DNA of 64,000 nucleotides, from positions 1,860,001 to 1,924,000 of the forward strand of contig OZ241740.1 of NCBI GenBank assembly GCA_965200975.1, read 5' to 3'. The translations under genes and the position numbers were made by a program. Source of the DNA: S5-327 sp965200975 (GTDB lineage Bacteria > Chloroflexota > Dehalococcoidia > Lucifugimonadales > Australimonadaceae). The notes beneath the pieces are model-generated. The model did no database searches. It saw only the letters and a list, made by a program, of their open reading frames with translations, and was not told the origin of the DNA. Below, piece by piece: positions 7,679 through 17,386 of the stretch (position 1 is the first letter of the stretch; every line of letters begins with the position of its first letter).

Positions 7679-7753
7679 AGCCGCTCCTTTCGCCGCGCCG
7701 CTCGGAGCGGCGCGCTCCTCTGATTGTAACCGAGGGAGAGGCGTCAGGTCTGC

Positions 7754-7759
7754 TATACT
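7754..7759 (+). promoter_or_regulatory. Probable -10 element of purA
   Basis: TATACT lies 77 bp ahead of the purA ATG in the short divergent gap to asd. No convincing -35 hexamer is seen at the right distance. Confidence 0.35.
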
Positions 7760-7835
7760 GCGGGGAGGCCTGCGCCCTGGCGAGGGGTAGCGGGCCGGCA
7801 GTTTGTATAGCCCAATCCTACCGGAGAAACTCCCC

Positions 7836-9125
7836 ATGCCTGCTTACGGCATCATTGGCGCCCAGTGGGGCGACGAGGGTAAAGGCAAAGTCGTCGATTT
7901 CGTCTCCGAGGAGGCCGACATCGTCGTCCGCTACTCGGGCGGGAGCAACGCCGGCCACACCGTCATCAACGAACGGGGCGAGTTCGCCCTGCACCTTGTG
8001 CCCTCGGGCATCTTCCGGCCTCACGTCGACGCCGTTATCGGCCCGGGAGTCGTGCTCAATCCCGAGGATCTGCTCAACGAACTCGCTAGTTTGCACGAAC
8101 AGGGGGTCGACACCAGCCGCCTCTTCATCAGCGACCACACCCATATCGTTATGCCCTACCACATTCAGCTCGACCGGCTCGAAGAGGAGTCGCGCGGCAG
8201 CCAGGCCATCGGCACGACAGGGCGCGGCATAGGGCCGGCCTACGTCGACAAGGTCGCCCGCTCCGGCATCCGGCTCGGCGACCTGCTCGACCCCGCCTAT
8301 CTGGCTCACCGGCTCGAGGGCGTGGTGCAGCAGAAGAACCGCATCCTCACCCGCATATTTGAGACCGACCCTATTGATTTCAACGCCCTGCATGATCAGG
8401 CGAGAGCGTGGGGCGAGGCACTGCGCCCCTACGCCGCATCCGTCGAGCATCGCATCCTCGACCGGCTGGCCCGCGGCGCGCGCGTCGTTCTCGAAGGAGC
8501 GCAGGGCGCCATGATCGACCTCGACCACGGCACCTATCCCTACGTTACGTCGTCGTCGGTGACTATCGGCGGGGCATGCGCAGGGCTCGGCATCTCTCCC
8601 CGCGAAATCGTCGGCGTGATCGGCGTCTTCAAGGCTTACTCCACGCGCGTCGGCCATGGACCAATGACGAGCGAGCTGTTCGACGAGATAGCCGGCGACA
8701 TCCGGGAGCGGGCCTGGGAGTACGGCGCCACCACCGGACGGCCCCGCCGCGTCGGATGGTTCGACGGCGTCGCCGCCCGCTACTCCGCCACGATGAACGG
8801 CTTCACGTCCGCCGTCCTCACCAGGCTCGATGTGCTCGACGGCATCAACCCCGTGAAGGTCTGCATCGGCTACGAGGCGGACGGAGAGCGCATCTACCGC
8901 TACCCCAGCCAGCCGGGCCTCCTCGAACGCGCCGCGCCCATATGGGAAGAGCTCGAAGGCTGGAGCGCCCCGACCGCCGGCATCACCGACATCTCGCAGC
9001 TGCCCGCAGAGGCAGCCGCCTACGTCCGGCGCATCGAAGACGTGATAGGCTGCCCCATAGACCTCATCTCCACTGGCCCTCGACGCGATGAGAGCATCGT
9101 CGTACGGCCCATCATCCTGCGGTAG
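7836..9125 (+). CDS. purA: Adenylosuccinate synthetase
   Basis: 429-residue GTP-dependent ligase that converts IMP and aspartate to adenylosuccinate, the first AMP-specific step. Signatures include GAQWGDEGKGK at the N-terminus (catalytic Asp and GTP loop), GGSNAGHT, GTTGRGIGPAY, EGAQGAMIDLDHGTYPYVTSS and TTGRPRRVGWFD. The ATG at 7836 places the first strand (MPAYGIIGAQWG) at the family's usual N-terminus. Transcribed divergently from asd. Confidence 0.97.
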   Translation: MPAYGIIGAQWGDEGKGKVVDFVSEEADIVVRYSGGSNAGHTVINERGEFALHLVPSGIFRPHVDAVIGPGVVLNPEDLLNELASLHEQGVDTSRLFISDHTHIVMPYHIQLDRLEEESRGSQAIGTTGRGIGPAYVDKVARSGIRLGDLLDPAYLAHRLEGVVQQKNRILTRIFETDPIDFNALHDQARAWGEALRPYAASVEHRILDRLARGARVVLEGAQGAMIDLDHGTYPYVTSSSVTIGGACAGLGISPREIVGVIGVFKAYSTRVGHGPMTSELFDEIAGDIRERAWEYGATTGRPRRVGWFDGVAARYSATMNGFTSAVLTRLDVLDGINPVKVCIGYEADGERIYRYPSQPGLLERAAPIWEELEGWSAPTAGITDISQLPAEAAAYVRRIEDVIGCPIDLISTGPRRDESIVVRPIILR

Positions 9126-9142
9126 CGACAGAGGAGAACGTC

Positions 9143-10075
9143 ATGAAGCTCGGTTTTTTCAACGACTGGACTCTGGGCGTGGTGAAGAACGACACCCACA
9201 TCGTCGACGTCTCCGAGGCGGTCGCCGGCGTCCATGCGCACGGCGCGCAGGAGCTCATCACGCTCGTCATCTCCCACTTTGATCAGGTCCGCGAGCCCTT
9301 TCAGAAGCTCGCCGACGTCTCGGCGGGCGTTCCCCTTTCCGACGTCCGCATCCGTCCGCCCATCCCCCGGCCCAGCCAGATCTTCTGCATGGCCGTCAAC
9401 TACCTCGAGTTCGGGCAGCGCCCAATGCCCGAGATCGACGCCTTCCAAAAGTCGTCCGACTGCGTCATCGGGGACGGCGACACGGTGCTGCTCGACCCTG
9501 ACTGCCACGCCACGATCTTCCACCACGAGGCCGAACTCGCCGTCGTTATGGGCGCCGAGGCCAAGCGGGTCTCGCAGGACGAGGCTATGGACAAGGTGTT
9601 CGGCTACACAGGGTTCATCGACGTGTCCGCGCGCGGCTTCGAACCCGGCGGGCGCACGAGCTTCTTTCAGGTGAAGTCGTGGCCCACTTTCGGCCCGATG
9701 GGGCCCTTTATCGTCACCAAGGACGAAATTCCCGACCCCCACGATGTGAGCCTGCACATAACGAACAACGGCGAAGACCGCCAGGCCTTCAACACCGACG
9801 ATATGGCCCACAAGATCCCCGAGTGCATCGAGTTCATCTCCCGCATCGCGCACCTTCGCCCCGGCGACATCATCAGCACCGGCACCAACCACCAGGGGCT
9901 CGGCGCGCTTCAGCATGGCGACAGCATCGCCTTCAACGTGGGCGGCATCGGCGCGCTTCACGTCAACGTCGACGACCCTGCACGACGCGAGTGGCGTCGG
10001 GGCGTCGATGAGGAGATGGCCGCCCGAATGCGCGAGGCGGGCGGGTCGTCAATGGGCATGGGGCCGCGCTCCTGA
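9143..10075 (+). CDS. Fumarylacetoacetate hydrolase (FAH) family protein
   Basis: 310-residue member of the FAH/2-oxopent-4-enoate hydratase superfamily. It has the expected core: QIFCMAVNY, the metal-binding HHEAELAVVMG (two acidic ligands), GYTGFIDVSAR (third ligand), and GDIISTGTNHQGLG near the end. These enzymes cleave or hydrate C-C bonds in aromatic and keto-acid breakdown; the substrate is unclear. It lies 17 bp after purA with an AGAGGAG ribosome site. Other catabolic-type enzymes in the window fit a metabolism of diverse organic acids (inference). Confidence 0.88.
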   Translation: MKLGFFNDWTLGVVKNDTHIVDVSEAVAGVHAHGAQELITLVISHFDQVREPFQKLADVSAGVPLSDVRIRPPIPRPSQIFCMAVNYLEFGQRPMPEIDAFQKSSDCVIGDGDTVLLDPDCHATIFHHEAELAVVMGAEAKRVSQDEAMDKVFGYTGFIDVSARGFEPGGRTSFFQVKSWPTFGPMGPFIVTKDEIPDPHDVSLHITNNGEDRQAFNTDDMAHKIPECIEFISRIAHLRPGDIISTGTNHQGLGALQHGDSIAFNVGGIGALHVNVDDPARREWRRGVDEEMAARMREAGGSSMGMGPRS

Positions 10076-10171
10076 TAAGGCAGCCCGGCGGCAGGGCCCT
10101 CTTACCGAGAATAACGCCACGAGGGACTGAGTCCCCGGGCCGAGCGCGCTTCACGGAGGCGTAGAGCGCCA

Positions 10172-10969
10172 ATGACCACAGACTCCCCTATTCGCGTGGC
10201 GGCGCACGGCGCCGCGGGGCGCGTCGGGCGCGAAGTGATCCGCGCAGTCGCGGCGGCGCCCGATATGGCGCTCGCCGCAGCAATCGACCGCGTGCCGCCC
10301 GCCGAGCTCGATCCCCTGCCCGTTCCCGTCCCCTACTACACCGATGTGCGCGAGGCCCTCGAGGCGAACCCCGCCGACGTTATCGTCGACTTCAGCCTTG
10401 CCGCGGCGACGCTCGCGATGGCGCCGCAGGCGCTCGCGCTCGGCGTTCGGCCCGTCATCGGCACCACCGGCTTCACCGACGAGCAGACCGCCGACCTGCG
10501 CCGGCTTTGTGAGGAGCATGGCGTCGGCGGCTTTCTCGCCCCGAACTTCACTATCGGCGCTGTGCTGCTCGCCAGGCTTGCCGCCCTCGCCGCGCCGTGG
10601 TTCGACTACGCTGACATCGTCGAGGAGCACCATCAAATGAAGGTCGACTCGCCTTCGGGCACGGCCCTCGGCATAGCAAGGGCGATCAGCGACGCGCGTT
10701 CAGGCCCATTCGACCGCAACGTCCCCGAGCGGGAGCCGCTCCCCGGGGCGCGCGGCGCCGACCACGACGGGATCAGCATCCACGCCGCCCGTATGCCCGG
10801 GCGCATGGCCCATCACCAGGTGACGTTCGGCGGCCCGGGGCAGACGCTCTCCCTTCGCCACGACACCACCGACCGCGAGTGCTATATGCCGGGGGTGCTC
10901 CTCGCCATCCGCAGGGTAGGCAGCCTCGCCGGCCTCACCGTCGGTCTCGACAAGCTGCTCGACCTTTAG
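10172..10969 (+). CDS. dapB: 4-hydroxy-tetrahydrodipicolinate reductase
   Basis: 265-residue NAD(P)H-dependent reductase of the diaminopimelate pathway. The N-terminal AHGAAGRVGR loop binds the nucleotide. The catalytic block EEHHQMKVDSPSGT carries the general-acid His pair (His153, His154) and Lys157. It lies apart from the asd-dapA operon on the other strand. The 5-bp gap to the convergent gene at 10975 leaves no room for a terminator between them. Confidence 0.95.
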   Translation: MTTDSPIRVAAHGAAGRVGREVIRAVAAAPDMALAAAIDRVPPAELDPLPVPVPYYTDVREALEANPADVIVDFSLAAATLAMAPQALALGVRPVIGTTGFTDEQTADLRRLCEEHGVGGFLAPNFTIGAVLLARLAALAAPWFDYADIVEEHHQMKVDSPSGTALGIARAISDARSGPFDRNVPEREPLPGARGADHDGISIHAARMPGRMAHHQVTFGGPGQTLSLRHDTTDRECYMPGVLLAIRRVGSLAGLTVGLDKLLDL

Positions 10970-10974
10970 CCGCG

Positions 10975-12120
10975 CTAGAAGAATCTGCCCTGCGGCTCGA
11001 GCCCCAGCAGCAGTTGCCCGGCAGTCTCGTAGTGCTCCATCCTGCCCTGTATCTGCTGCGTTATCGCGTGAGCGTCCTGGAACTTGCGCTGAATGGGGGT
11101 CGATTCGAATATCGCCGTCGCCCCGAACACGCTGTACGCCGCATCCACGACATCGGCCGACTGCCGGATAGCGTGCGTCCCTGCGAGCCGCAGCTCGACC
11201 CGCTCCTGCACCGACACCTTGTGGAGCTCTGTTGCGCTGCGCCAGAGTTGCGCCGCTTTCTCCATCAGGAACGCGTGCGCCGCTCCCCACAGCGCTTCCG
11301 CCCGTCCTATCTCCCGCTGCACCGGCGCCTGATCGCGGAGCAGCGACTGCTCCTGCGGAGTCTTGCGCGTGGCCACCTCGATAGCAGCATCGAGCGCGGA
11401 ACGGGCAACGCCGAGCGCAACCGCGCCGAACCCGGCGCCAAAGAACAGGCTGCGCGGAATGAGATACAACGGGCTGGACTCCCGGGGATTCCTGGTTTCG
11501 ATGAAAGTCCGTTCGGCGGGAACGAACAAGTCCTTCGTCTCAAAGCTGAAGCTGCCGGTTCCCCGTAGTCCGTTCACCTGCCAGGTGTCGATAAAGTCGA
11601 CCTCGTCTTTGGGCACGAGCAGCGTGTGCACCTCAGGGCCGCCGATGCGTCCGGCGGCGACCGCCCAGGTCGCGTGTCTCGACCCGCTGCTGAAGTTCCA
11701 CCGTCCGGTGAGCGAGTAGCCGCCCTCGACCTCCACAATCGTCGTATGTTGCGGCGGGCCGTTGCAGAGGATGGCCCGGGGGTTGCTCCATATCTCCTGT
11801 GCGAGCGGCAGAGGCATCAGCGAGGCCATCGTGCCCAGAATGTTGTTCTGGTTGAAGCACCACGCCGTGCTGCCGTCCGCCTCCGCTATGGCCCTCGCCA
11901 TGCGGAGGTATTCGAGGAAGTCCGTCTCGCCGCCGCCTACCGACCGGGGAACCAGCAGGCGGAAGAGGCCGCGCCCGGCCATATCGTCGATGAGGCTGCT
12001 CGGTATCTCACGGTCGCGGTCTATGACTTTTGTCGACGCGGCTATGCGGTCGAGGATGTCCTGAATGCCGGCGACGGCGTCGCTGCGGCTCTCATCGCCG
12101 GCGGGCTGTACGGCTGTCAT
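10975..12120 (-). CDS. Acyl-CoA dehydrogenase-family flavoprotein (monooxygenase-like)
   Basis: 381-residue protein with the acyl-CoA dehydrogenase fold: an N-terminal helical domain (RGLFRLLVPRSVGGGETDF), a central beta domain with GRWNFSSGSRHATWAV, and a C-terminal helical domain. The motif set resembles the flavin-dependent hydroxylase branch (HsaA/DszC-like) more than true fatty-acyl-CoA dehydrogenases. A reduced-flavin monooxygenase role is therefore possible; the substrate is unknown. Start ATG at 12120. It is divergent from the LLM oxidoreductase at 12307. Confidence 0.85.
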   Translation of the reverse strand: MTAVQPAGDESRSDAVAGIQDILDRIAASTKVIDRDREIPSSLIDDMAGRGLFRLLVPRSVGGGETDFLEYLRMARAIAEADGSTAWCFNQNNILGTMASLMPLPLAQEIWSNPRAILCNGPPQHTTIVEVEGGYSLTGRWNFSSGSRHATWAVAAGRIGGPEVHTLLVPKDEVDFIDTWQVNGLRGTGSFSFETKDLFVPAERTFIETRNPRESSPLYLIPRSLFFGAGFGAVALGVARSALDAAIEVATRKTPQEQSLLRDQAPVQREIGRAEALWGAAHAFLMEKAAQLWRSATELHKVSVQERVELRLAGTHAIRQSADVVDAAYSVFGATAIFESTPIQRKFQDAHAITQQIQGRMEHYETAGQLLLGLEPQGRFF

Positions 12121-12306
12121 AGGCTATCGCCTCGGAGACGCTGCAGGCCGCGTCGGGCTGTGCGGCAGCGTAGTTCGAATTGCGTGCAGGACTACGCGGA
12201 GCATAGTAGCACTTTGCCGCTTCTTCCTGCGGAGGCCGGCGGCGAGCAGCCTATAATCCTTCCGATTCTTCCAATCCTTCCCGTCGCCGAGAGAGGCGGT
12301 TGCGTC

Positions 12307-13320
12307 ATGACCATACAACGGCTCGCGCTGCATATGCCCGTTGGCGGGAGTCTTACTCCCAAAGAGACGCTCGACCTGGTCTGCAGGGCCGAAGAGCTTG
12401 GGTACGAGTCGGTCTGGTTCGGCGAGTCCTGGGGATACGACGCCTTCACGCCGCTCGCCTGGGCCGCGGCCCGCACGTCGACAATCGGGATCGGAACGCA
12501 TATCGCGACGTTGTTCAGCCGCACCCCGGCAATGACGGCCCAGAGCGCCGCCTCGCTCGATTTCCTGTCGGGCGAGCGCCTCACGCTCGGGATAGGGACG
12601 AGCGGGCCCATCGTCGTCGAACGGTGGCATGGTCAGCGGTGGGAGCGCCCGCTGCAGCGCACTCGCGAATACGTCGAAATCCTGCGCCTTGCGCTGTCGG
12701 GGGAGCAGGTCGACTACGAGGGCGAACTCTTTCAGTTGCGCAACTTCCGGCTTCGCGACCGCCCTCTGCGGACTGACATGCCGATAATGATAGCCTCTAT
12801 CGGCCCTCGCAACGTCGAACTGACCGGCGAGCTGGCCGACGGTTGGCTGCCTATCTTCCTGAGGCGCGACGCCATCCCCGGAATGCGCGAGCTGCTCGCC
12901 GCCGGCGCGGCGCGCTCGGGGCGCGACCCCGGCGCAATCGAGATCGCGCCAAGCATCCTCGCCGCCGTTGCGGAGCGTCCCGAAGAGGCGCAGGCAATGG
13001 CCCGGGCGCACATCGCCTACTACGTTGGAGGAATGGGCGCTTTCTACAACCGGCTGATGCGCCGGTTCGGCTGGGAGCGCGAGGCCGCCCAAATCCGCGC
13101 AGAGTGGACGCGCCCCCGCCGCGAAGGGCGCAGCGCCGCGGCTGCGGCAGTCACCGACGAGATGGTCGAGACCACCTGCGCAGTCGGCTCGCCCGCGCAA
13201 GCGCGGGAGCGGCTGGCGGAGGCGCGCGCCGCAGGGGTAACCCTGCCTATCCTGATGTTCCCCTTCGGCGCCGACAAAGCCCGGATGCGCGACACGCTCG
13301 AGGCTCTCGCTCCTGCGTAG
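12307..13320 (+). CDS. LLM-class flavin-dependent oxidoreductase
   Basis: 337-residue luciferase-like protein, second of three in the window. It shows CRAEELGYESVWFGESWGYD, TSTIGIGTHIATLFSRTP, SLDFLSGERLTLGIGTSG and GELADGWLPIFL, the cofactor-barrel signatures of the superfamily. The ATG at 12307 follows a GAGAGG site; the longer open frame upstream overlaps the divergent gene and looks non-coding. Probably F420- or FMN-dependent; the substrate cannot be read from the sequence. Confidence 0.88.
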   Translation: MTIQRLALHMPVGGSLTPKETLDLVCRAEELGYESVWFGESWGYDAFTPLAWAAARTSTIGIGTHIATLFSRTPAMTAQSAASLDFLSGERLTLGIGTSGPIVVERWHGQRWERPLQRTREYVEILRLALSGEQVDYEGELFQLRNFRLRDRPLRTDMPIMIASIGPRNVELTGELADGWLPIFLRRDAIPGMRELLAAGAARSGRDPGAIEIAPSILAAVAERPEEAQAMARAHIAYYVGGMGAFYNRLMRRFGWEREAAQIRAEWTRPRREGRSAAAAAVTDEMVETTCAVGSPAQARERLAEARAAGVTLPILMFPFGADKARMRDTLEALAPA

Positions 13321-13346
13321 CGGCGAGCTTCCCCCATCCCACGCGC

Positions 13347-14744
13347 CTATTCCAGCCGGTTGAGTCCGTTGAGGGCGGCGGTGGTGTAGCTCTCGGCTAT
13401 CGTGGGGTGGCCCGTTACAGCCTCGACAAAGTAGTCCACTTCGCCCCCTTGCGCGATGACCGCCTGGCCGATGTGCACCAGCTCGGCGGCGCTTTCGCCA
13501 ATGATGTGCACGCCCAGGAGCTTTCGGGTCTCGATGTCGAACAGCAGCTTCAGCAGCCCCGAGTCGTCGCCCAGCATCACGCTGCGCATCGTCTCCTCGT
13601 AGCGGGCCTTGCCCGTCTCATACGGCACATTCTCGGCGGTCAGTTCAGCCTCGGTCTTGCCCACCATTGCAATCTCGGGGATCGTTTTGATGGCGTACGG
13701 GAAGAGGCCGGGGGATATGTTCGTGGCGACTCCGAACGCGTGGCGCGCGGCCAACCTGCCCTGCATTGCCGAAGTAGACACGAGATCGGGGAAACCTATC
13801 ACGCCGCCGACGGCGTAGACGCCCTCGACCTCTGTCTGGTAGTTCTCGTCCACCTTGATGCGGCCCCGGGAGTCGGCCCGCAGGCCGGCAGCCTCCAGGT
13901 TCAGCGACCCGGTGTCGCCGGTGCGCCCGACGCAGTACATAACAGCGTCGGTCACGATCTGCTTCCCGCTTTCCAGATGGACGCGCACGCGGTCTCTCCG
14001 CTCATCCGGAACGTACTCGATGTCGAATACGTTTTCGTTCATCCGGAACGTCACCCCGCGTCGCCGGAGGAGATAGACCAGCGTATCGGCTATCTCGTCG
14101 TCAGCGAACGTGAGGATCCTTGGATTCCGGTCGACGAGCGTCACTCGAATGCCGAGGGCGGAGTAGGTGCTGCAGTACTCGAGCCCGATGGCGCCGCCGC
14201 CGACAATAGTGAGCGTGCGCGGCAGCTCCGTAAAGTTGAGCGCATCGTCGCTCACGAGCACAAGCCGGCCGTCGACGAACACGTTCGGGGGCTCCGTGCT
14301 GTAGGTGCCTACTGCGATCACCACCTTATCGGCGGTGATGGCGCGGTCCGACTCTCCTTCGGAGGCCAGGTTGATAGTGTGACGGTCGATGAACGCCCCC
14401 TCGGCGTTTATCGTATCGATGTTGTTCCGCTCGAGCTGAGCGCGATGGATGTCGGCTTGTTGCCGCATTGCGTAGTTCGTGCGCGTCATCAGATCGGCCA
14501 TCGTGATGTTCCGCTTCACGGCGTAGGACTCGCCGTAGATATTGCGCTCGCGGAAGCCGGTCAGGTGGAGCACCGCCTCGCGGAGCGTCTTGCTCGCAAT
14601 GACCGTCTGGGCGCTGAGGCCGCCGATGTCGGAGCGCTTCTCGATAATGCAGACGCGCTTCTCCAGCTTCGCCGCCTGCACGGCAGCCCGCTGCCCGCCT
14701 GGGCCGGAACCGATGACCGCCAAGTCGTAGTCGTAGCTGACCAT
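13347..14744 (-). CDS. Soluble pyridine nucleotide transhydrogenase-like flavoprotein lacking redox cysteines
   Basis: 465-residue member of the FAD/NAD(P) disulfide-reductase family, closest in motif to SthA (NADPH to NAD+ hydride transfer). It has GSGPGGQRAA for FAD, a SKTLREAVLHLTG segment typical of SthA, IVGGGAIGLEY for the pyridine nucleotide, and a C-terminal interface domain with HIIGESAAELVHIG. The stretch that normally reads GG-x-Cys is GGLSAQT here, so Ser44 replaces the Cys and no second Cys follows; dithiol chemistry is excluded. Start ATG 14744. Confidence 0.85.
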   Translation of the reverse strand: MVSYDYDLAVIGSGPGGQRAAVQAAKLEKRVCIIEKRSDIGGLSAQTVIASKTLREAVLHLTGFRERNIYGESYAVKRNITMADLMTRTNYAMRQQADIHRAQLERNNIDTINAEGAFIDRHTINLASEGESDRAITADKVVIAVGTYSTEPPNVFVDGRLVLVSDDALNFTELPRTLTIVGGGAIGLEYCSTYSALGIRVTLVDRNPRILTFADDEIADTLVYLLRRRGVTFRMNENVFDIEYVPDERRDRVRVHLESGKQIVTDAVMYCVGRTGDTGSLNLEAAGLRADSRGRIKVDENYQTEVEGVYAVGGVIGFPDLVSTSAMQGRLAARHAFGVATNISPGLFPYAIKTIPEIAMVGKTEAELTAENVPYETGKARYEETMRSVMLGDDSGLLKLLFDIETRKLLGVHIIGESAAELVHIGQAVIAQGGEVDYFVEAVTGHPTIAESYTTAALNGLNRLE

Positions 14745-14824
14745 ACTCCGTGTCCCTCTCAAGTCGTCGTCGCCGCAGCGCTCTTTGCCCATTGTTGGCG
14801 TAGCGCGGGCGCAAGGTCAAGAAC

Positions 14825-14944
14825 CGGGAGAGCGTTCGTACCTGTTCAGAGTCCGGCAGGAAGTCCGGAAGACGGGCGGGCGCTCCCCGACCCTCTCATT
14901 TGTGCGTGGAAATCGGGAGAGCGTTCACTCCCCCAGACCCCCTC
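14825..14944 (+). repeat. Two copies of the GGGAGAGCG dispersed repeat
   Basis: A degenerate copy at about 14826-14843 and a full one at 14914-14944 (ending CCCCCAGACCCCCTCG) lie in the 261-bp divergent gap between the transhydrogenase-like gene and the ATP-grasp gene. Nothing else is evident in the gap. Confidence 0.65.
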
Positions 14945-15005
14945 GTTATGGATTATCCTAGCCTTGTTCGTCCGGCGAAGCCCGCCGGCGACTGCGCGGC
15001 ATTGT

Positions 15006-16439
15006 ATGGATTTCGATTCCTACACTCTCGACTCCGTCATCTACGACGAACTGCTGCTATCCGACGGTTCGCCTCGCGAGCACGTCCGCGCGCTCTACGA
15101 GACTCTCCATTCGCTCTCGCCCGAACAGACCGCCGCCATCCAGGACGGCGTCTCGAACTCCTTCCTGCATGAGGGCATCTTCTTCACCGTTTACAGCGAC
15201 GAGGAGGCGCAGGAGCGCATCATGCCCGTCGACTTTGTTCCGCGCGTGCTCTCCGCCGCTGAGTGGGCGGAGCTCGACGCAGGCCTGCGCCAGCGGCTCC
15301 GCGCCCTCAATCTCTTCCTTCACGACATCTACAACGACGCCCGCATCATCGCCGACGGCGTCATCCCCGAGGATATGGTCCGCGACTGCCCCCAGTACCG
15401 CGTCGAGATGCAGGGCTACGCCGCGCCCCTCGGTTCGTGGGCGACTATCTGCGGCTCCGACATCCTGCGCACGAACGACGGCTTTGTCGTGCTCGAGGAC
15501 AACCTCCGAACTCCGTCCGGAATGTCTTACATGATCGCCACGCGCAACGCGGTGAAGGCCGGGCTGCGCCGCCTTTACCGCGCCTGCCGCGTCCGCGAGG
15601 TCGAGAACTACGGCGGCCTGCTGCGCGAGACGCTCCTCGAACTCGCCCCGGAGGGCCGGGCCAACCCGACCATCGCCCTTCTCACCCCCGGCATCTACAA
15701 CGCGGCCTACTACGAGCACACATTTCTCGCGCAGCAGATTGGCGCCGAACTCGTCGAGGGACGCGACCTGATCACGCGCGGAGGCTTTCTCTACTACCGC
15801 GACTCCAGAGGCCTCCGGCGCATCGACATCCTCTACCGCCGCATCGACGACCTCTTCCTCGACCCGCTGGTGTTCCGGGAAGACTCCGTACTCGGCGCGC
15901 CCGGCCTGCTCGACGCCTGCCTGCGCGGCAACCTCACGCTCGTCAACGTCCCAGGCGCCGGCGTCGCGGACGACAAGAGCGTCTACGCCTACGTTCCGGA
16001 GATTATCCGTTACTACCTCGCCGAAGAGCCGCTCATCCGAAACGTCGAGACTTACCTCTGCCGCCGTCCGCGAGACCTCGAGTTCACCCTCGACAACCTG
16101 GACCAGCTCGTCGTCAAGCGCGTTGGCGAATCCGGCGGGTACGGCATGCTCGTCGGCCCTCACGCCACGCCTGAAGAGCGAAACGCGTACGCGGAGCAGG
16201 TGCGGGCCAATCCGGCGGACTTCATCTCCCAGCCGGTGCTCTCCTTCTCTCGCGCGCCCTGTTTTATCGACGGCGATATCCAGCCCCGGCACGTCGACCT
16301 TCGCCCCTTTATCTTGCAGGGACGCGAGACCCGCATCGTGCCGGGGGCTTTCTCTCGCGTGGCTCTGCGCCGCGGAAGCCTCGTCGTCAACTCCAGCCAG
16401 GGCGGAGGCGGCAAAGATCTCTGGGTGCTCGAGTCCTAG
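15006..16439 (+). CDS. Circularly permuted type 2 ATP-grasp protein
   Basis: 477-residue protein of the DUF404/DUF407 circularly permuted ATP-grasp family, predicted to ligate a carboxylate to an amine. Recognisable pieces are MDFDSYTLDSVIYDELL, the HDIYND helix, VLEDNLRTPSGMSYM (metal/ATP-binding part), NVPGAGVADDKSVYAYVPEIIRYYL, LVVKRVGESGGYGM and the C-terminal NSSQGGGGKDLWVLE. It sits 2 bp ahead of an alpha-E domain gene. That pair recurs in many bacteria, often with transglutaminase or protease genes, but the product is unknown. ATG at 15006 chosen as the family start. Confidence 0.9.
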   Translation: MDFDSYTLDSVIYDELLLSDGSPREHVRALYETLHSLSPEQTAAIQDGVSNSFLHEGIFFTVYSDEEAQERIMPVDFVPRVLSAAEWAELDAGLRQRLRALNLFLHDIYNDARIIADGVIPEDMVRDCPQYRVEMQGYAAPLGSWATICGSDILRTNDGFVVLEDNLRTPSGMSYMIATRNAVKAGLRRLYRACRVREVENYGGLLRETLLELAPEGRANPTIALLTPGIYNAAYYEHTFLAQQIGAELVEGRDLITRGGFLYYRDSRGLRRIDILYRRIDDLFLDPLVFREDSVLGAPGLLDACLRGNLTLVNVPGAGVADDKSVYAYVPEIIRYYLAEEPLIRNVETYLCRRPRDLEFTLDNLDQLVVKRVGESGGYGMLVGPHATPEERNAYAEQVRANPADFISQPVLSFSRAPCFIDGDIQPRHVDLRPFILQGRETRIVPGAFSRVALRRGSLVVNSSQGGGGKDLWVLES

Positions 16440-16441
16440 GT

Positions 16442-17386
16442 ATGCTGTCGCGCAGCGCGCAAGGCCTCTACTGGATGGGCCGCTATATCGAGCGCACCGA
16501 GCGCCTGTGCTGCCTTCTGCAAGCGCAGACCGCCGCGCTCGTTGACCGCCCCATCCGCGACCTCTACGCCGGATGGCGCCGCATCTACGGCAGCCTCCAC
16601 CGAGAGCCCCCGGGCGGGCTCGATCTCGCGGAGAACGACGATTACACGCTCGCCGACTCTTTCACGCTTGCAGGAGACCTCACTTTCGAGCGCGCCAACC
16701 CCGACTCGCTATGGGGATGCTTTGCGCAAGCGCGCGAAAACGCCCGCCAGAACCGGCGCCTGATCACCTCGGAGATGTGGCTCCGCATCAACCTCGCCTA
16801 CCTCCGCATCCGCGACATCGAAATCGAGCATATCTGGGCCGACCACCCCGAAAAGTTCTACGCCGGCCTCATCGCCGAAGCCGACGCTTTCAACGGCGCC
16901 GCCGCAACCACGATGTACCGCGACGAGGGCTGGCACTTCTTCCAGCTCGGCAGATCTGTCGAGAGGGCCCAGCTCAACCCTGCCCTGCTGCTCGAACAGC
17001 TCGCTATCGACGCTGAGGAAGGCGAGTCCGTCGCTCAGGACTGGGAGAGCCTCCTGCGCGTGTTCCACGCGACCGACGCTTATCGCCGCAAGGGCGCCGT
17101 CGTACAAGCAGACGCCGTCCTCGATCTTCTTGTCGCCGACCCGCTGCTGCCGGGCTCGCTAATACAGTCGACGCAGCAGATCAAGAACGCGCTCGAGACG
17201 CTCGGCCCCGGCCCCGGCGCGGCTTCCGGCGAAGCCGCACTGCGTACTGCAGGCCGCCTGGTCGCCGCCTTGCAGTACGACTGGGTCGACGGCGAAGACC
17301 GCCCCGCCTTGCTCCGCCGGGCGGCAAGCCAGTGCCGCGACGCGCACTTCCTGATCGCCGGCGCCTACTTCGACTACACGGCGTAG
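16442..17386 (+). CDS. Alpha-E domain-containing protein
   Basis: 314-residue all-helical protein of the alpha-E (DUF403) family, the standard partner of the circularly permuted ATP-grasp just upstream. The N-terminus (MLSRSAQGLYWMGRYIERTERL) and the WHFFQLGRSVERA segment are diagnostic. The gene starts 2 bp after the ATP-grasp stop, so the two are surely cotranscribed and probably act in one complex on a peptide or small-molecule substrate (inference from family context). Confidence 0.92.
   Translation: MLSRSAQGLYWMGRYIERTERLCCLLQAQTAALVDRPIRDLYAGWRRIYGSLHREPPGGLDLAENDDYTLADSFTLAGDLTFERANPDSLWGCFAQARENARQNRRLITSEMWLRINLAYLRIRDIEIEHIWADHPEKFYAGLIAEADAFNGAAATTMYRDEGWHFFQLGRSVERAQLNPALLLEQLAIDAEEGESVAQDWESLLRVFHATDAYRRKGAVVQADAVLDLLVADPLLPGSLIQSTQQIKNALETLGPGPGAASGEAALRTAGRLVAALQYDWVDGEDRPALLRRAASQCRDAHFLIAGAYFDYTA

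Noticed and set aside
12843..14990. Very long plus-strand open frame running into the ATP-grasp gene
   Set aside because: It is antisense to the transhydrogenase-like gene and an artefact of high GC; only the part from 15006 has family motifs.
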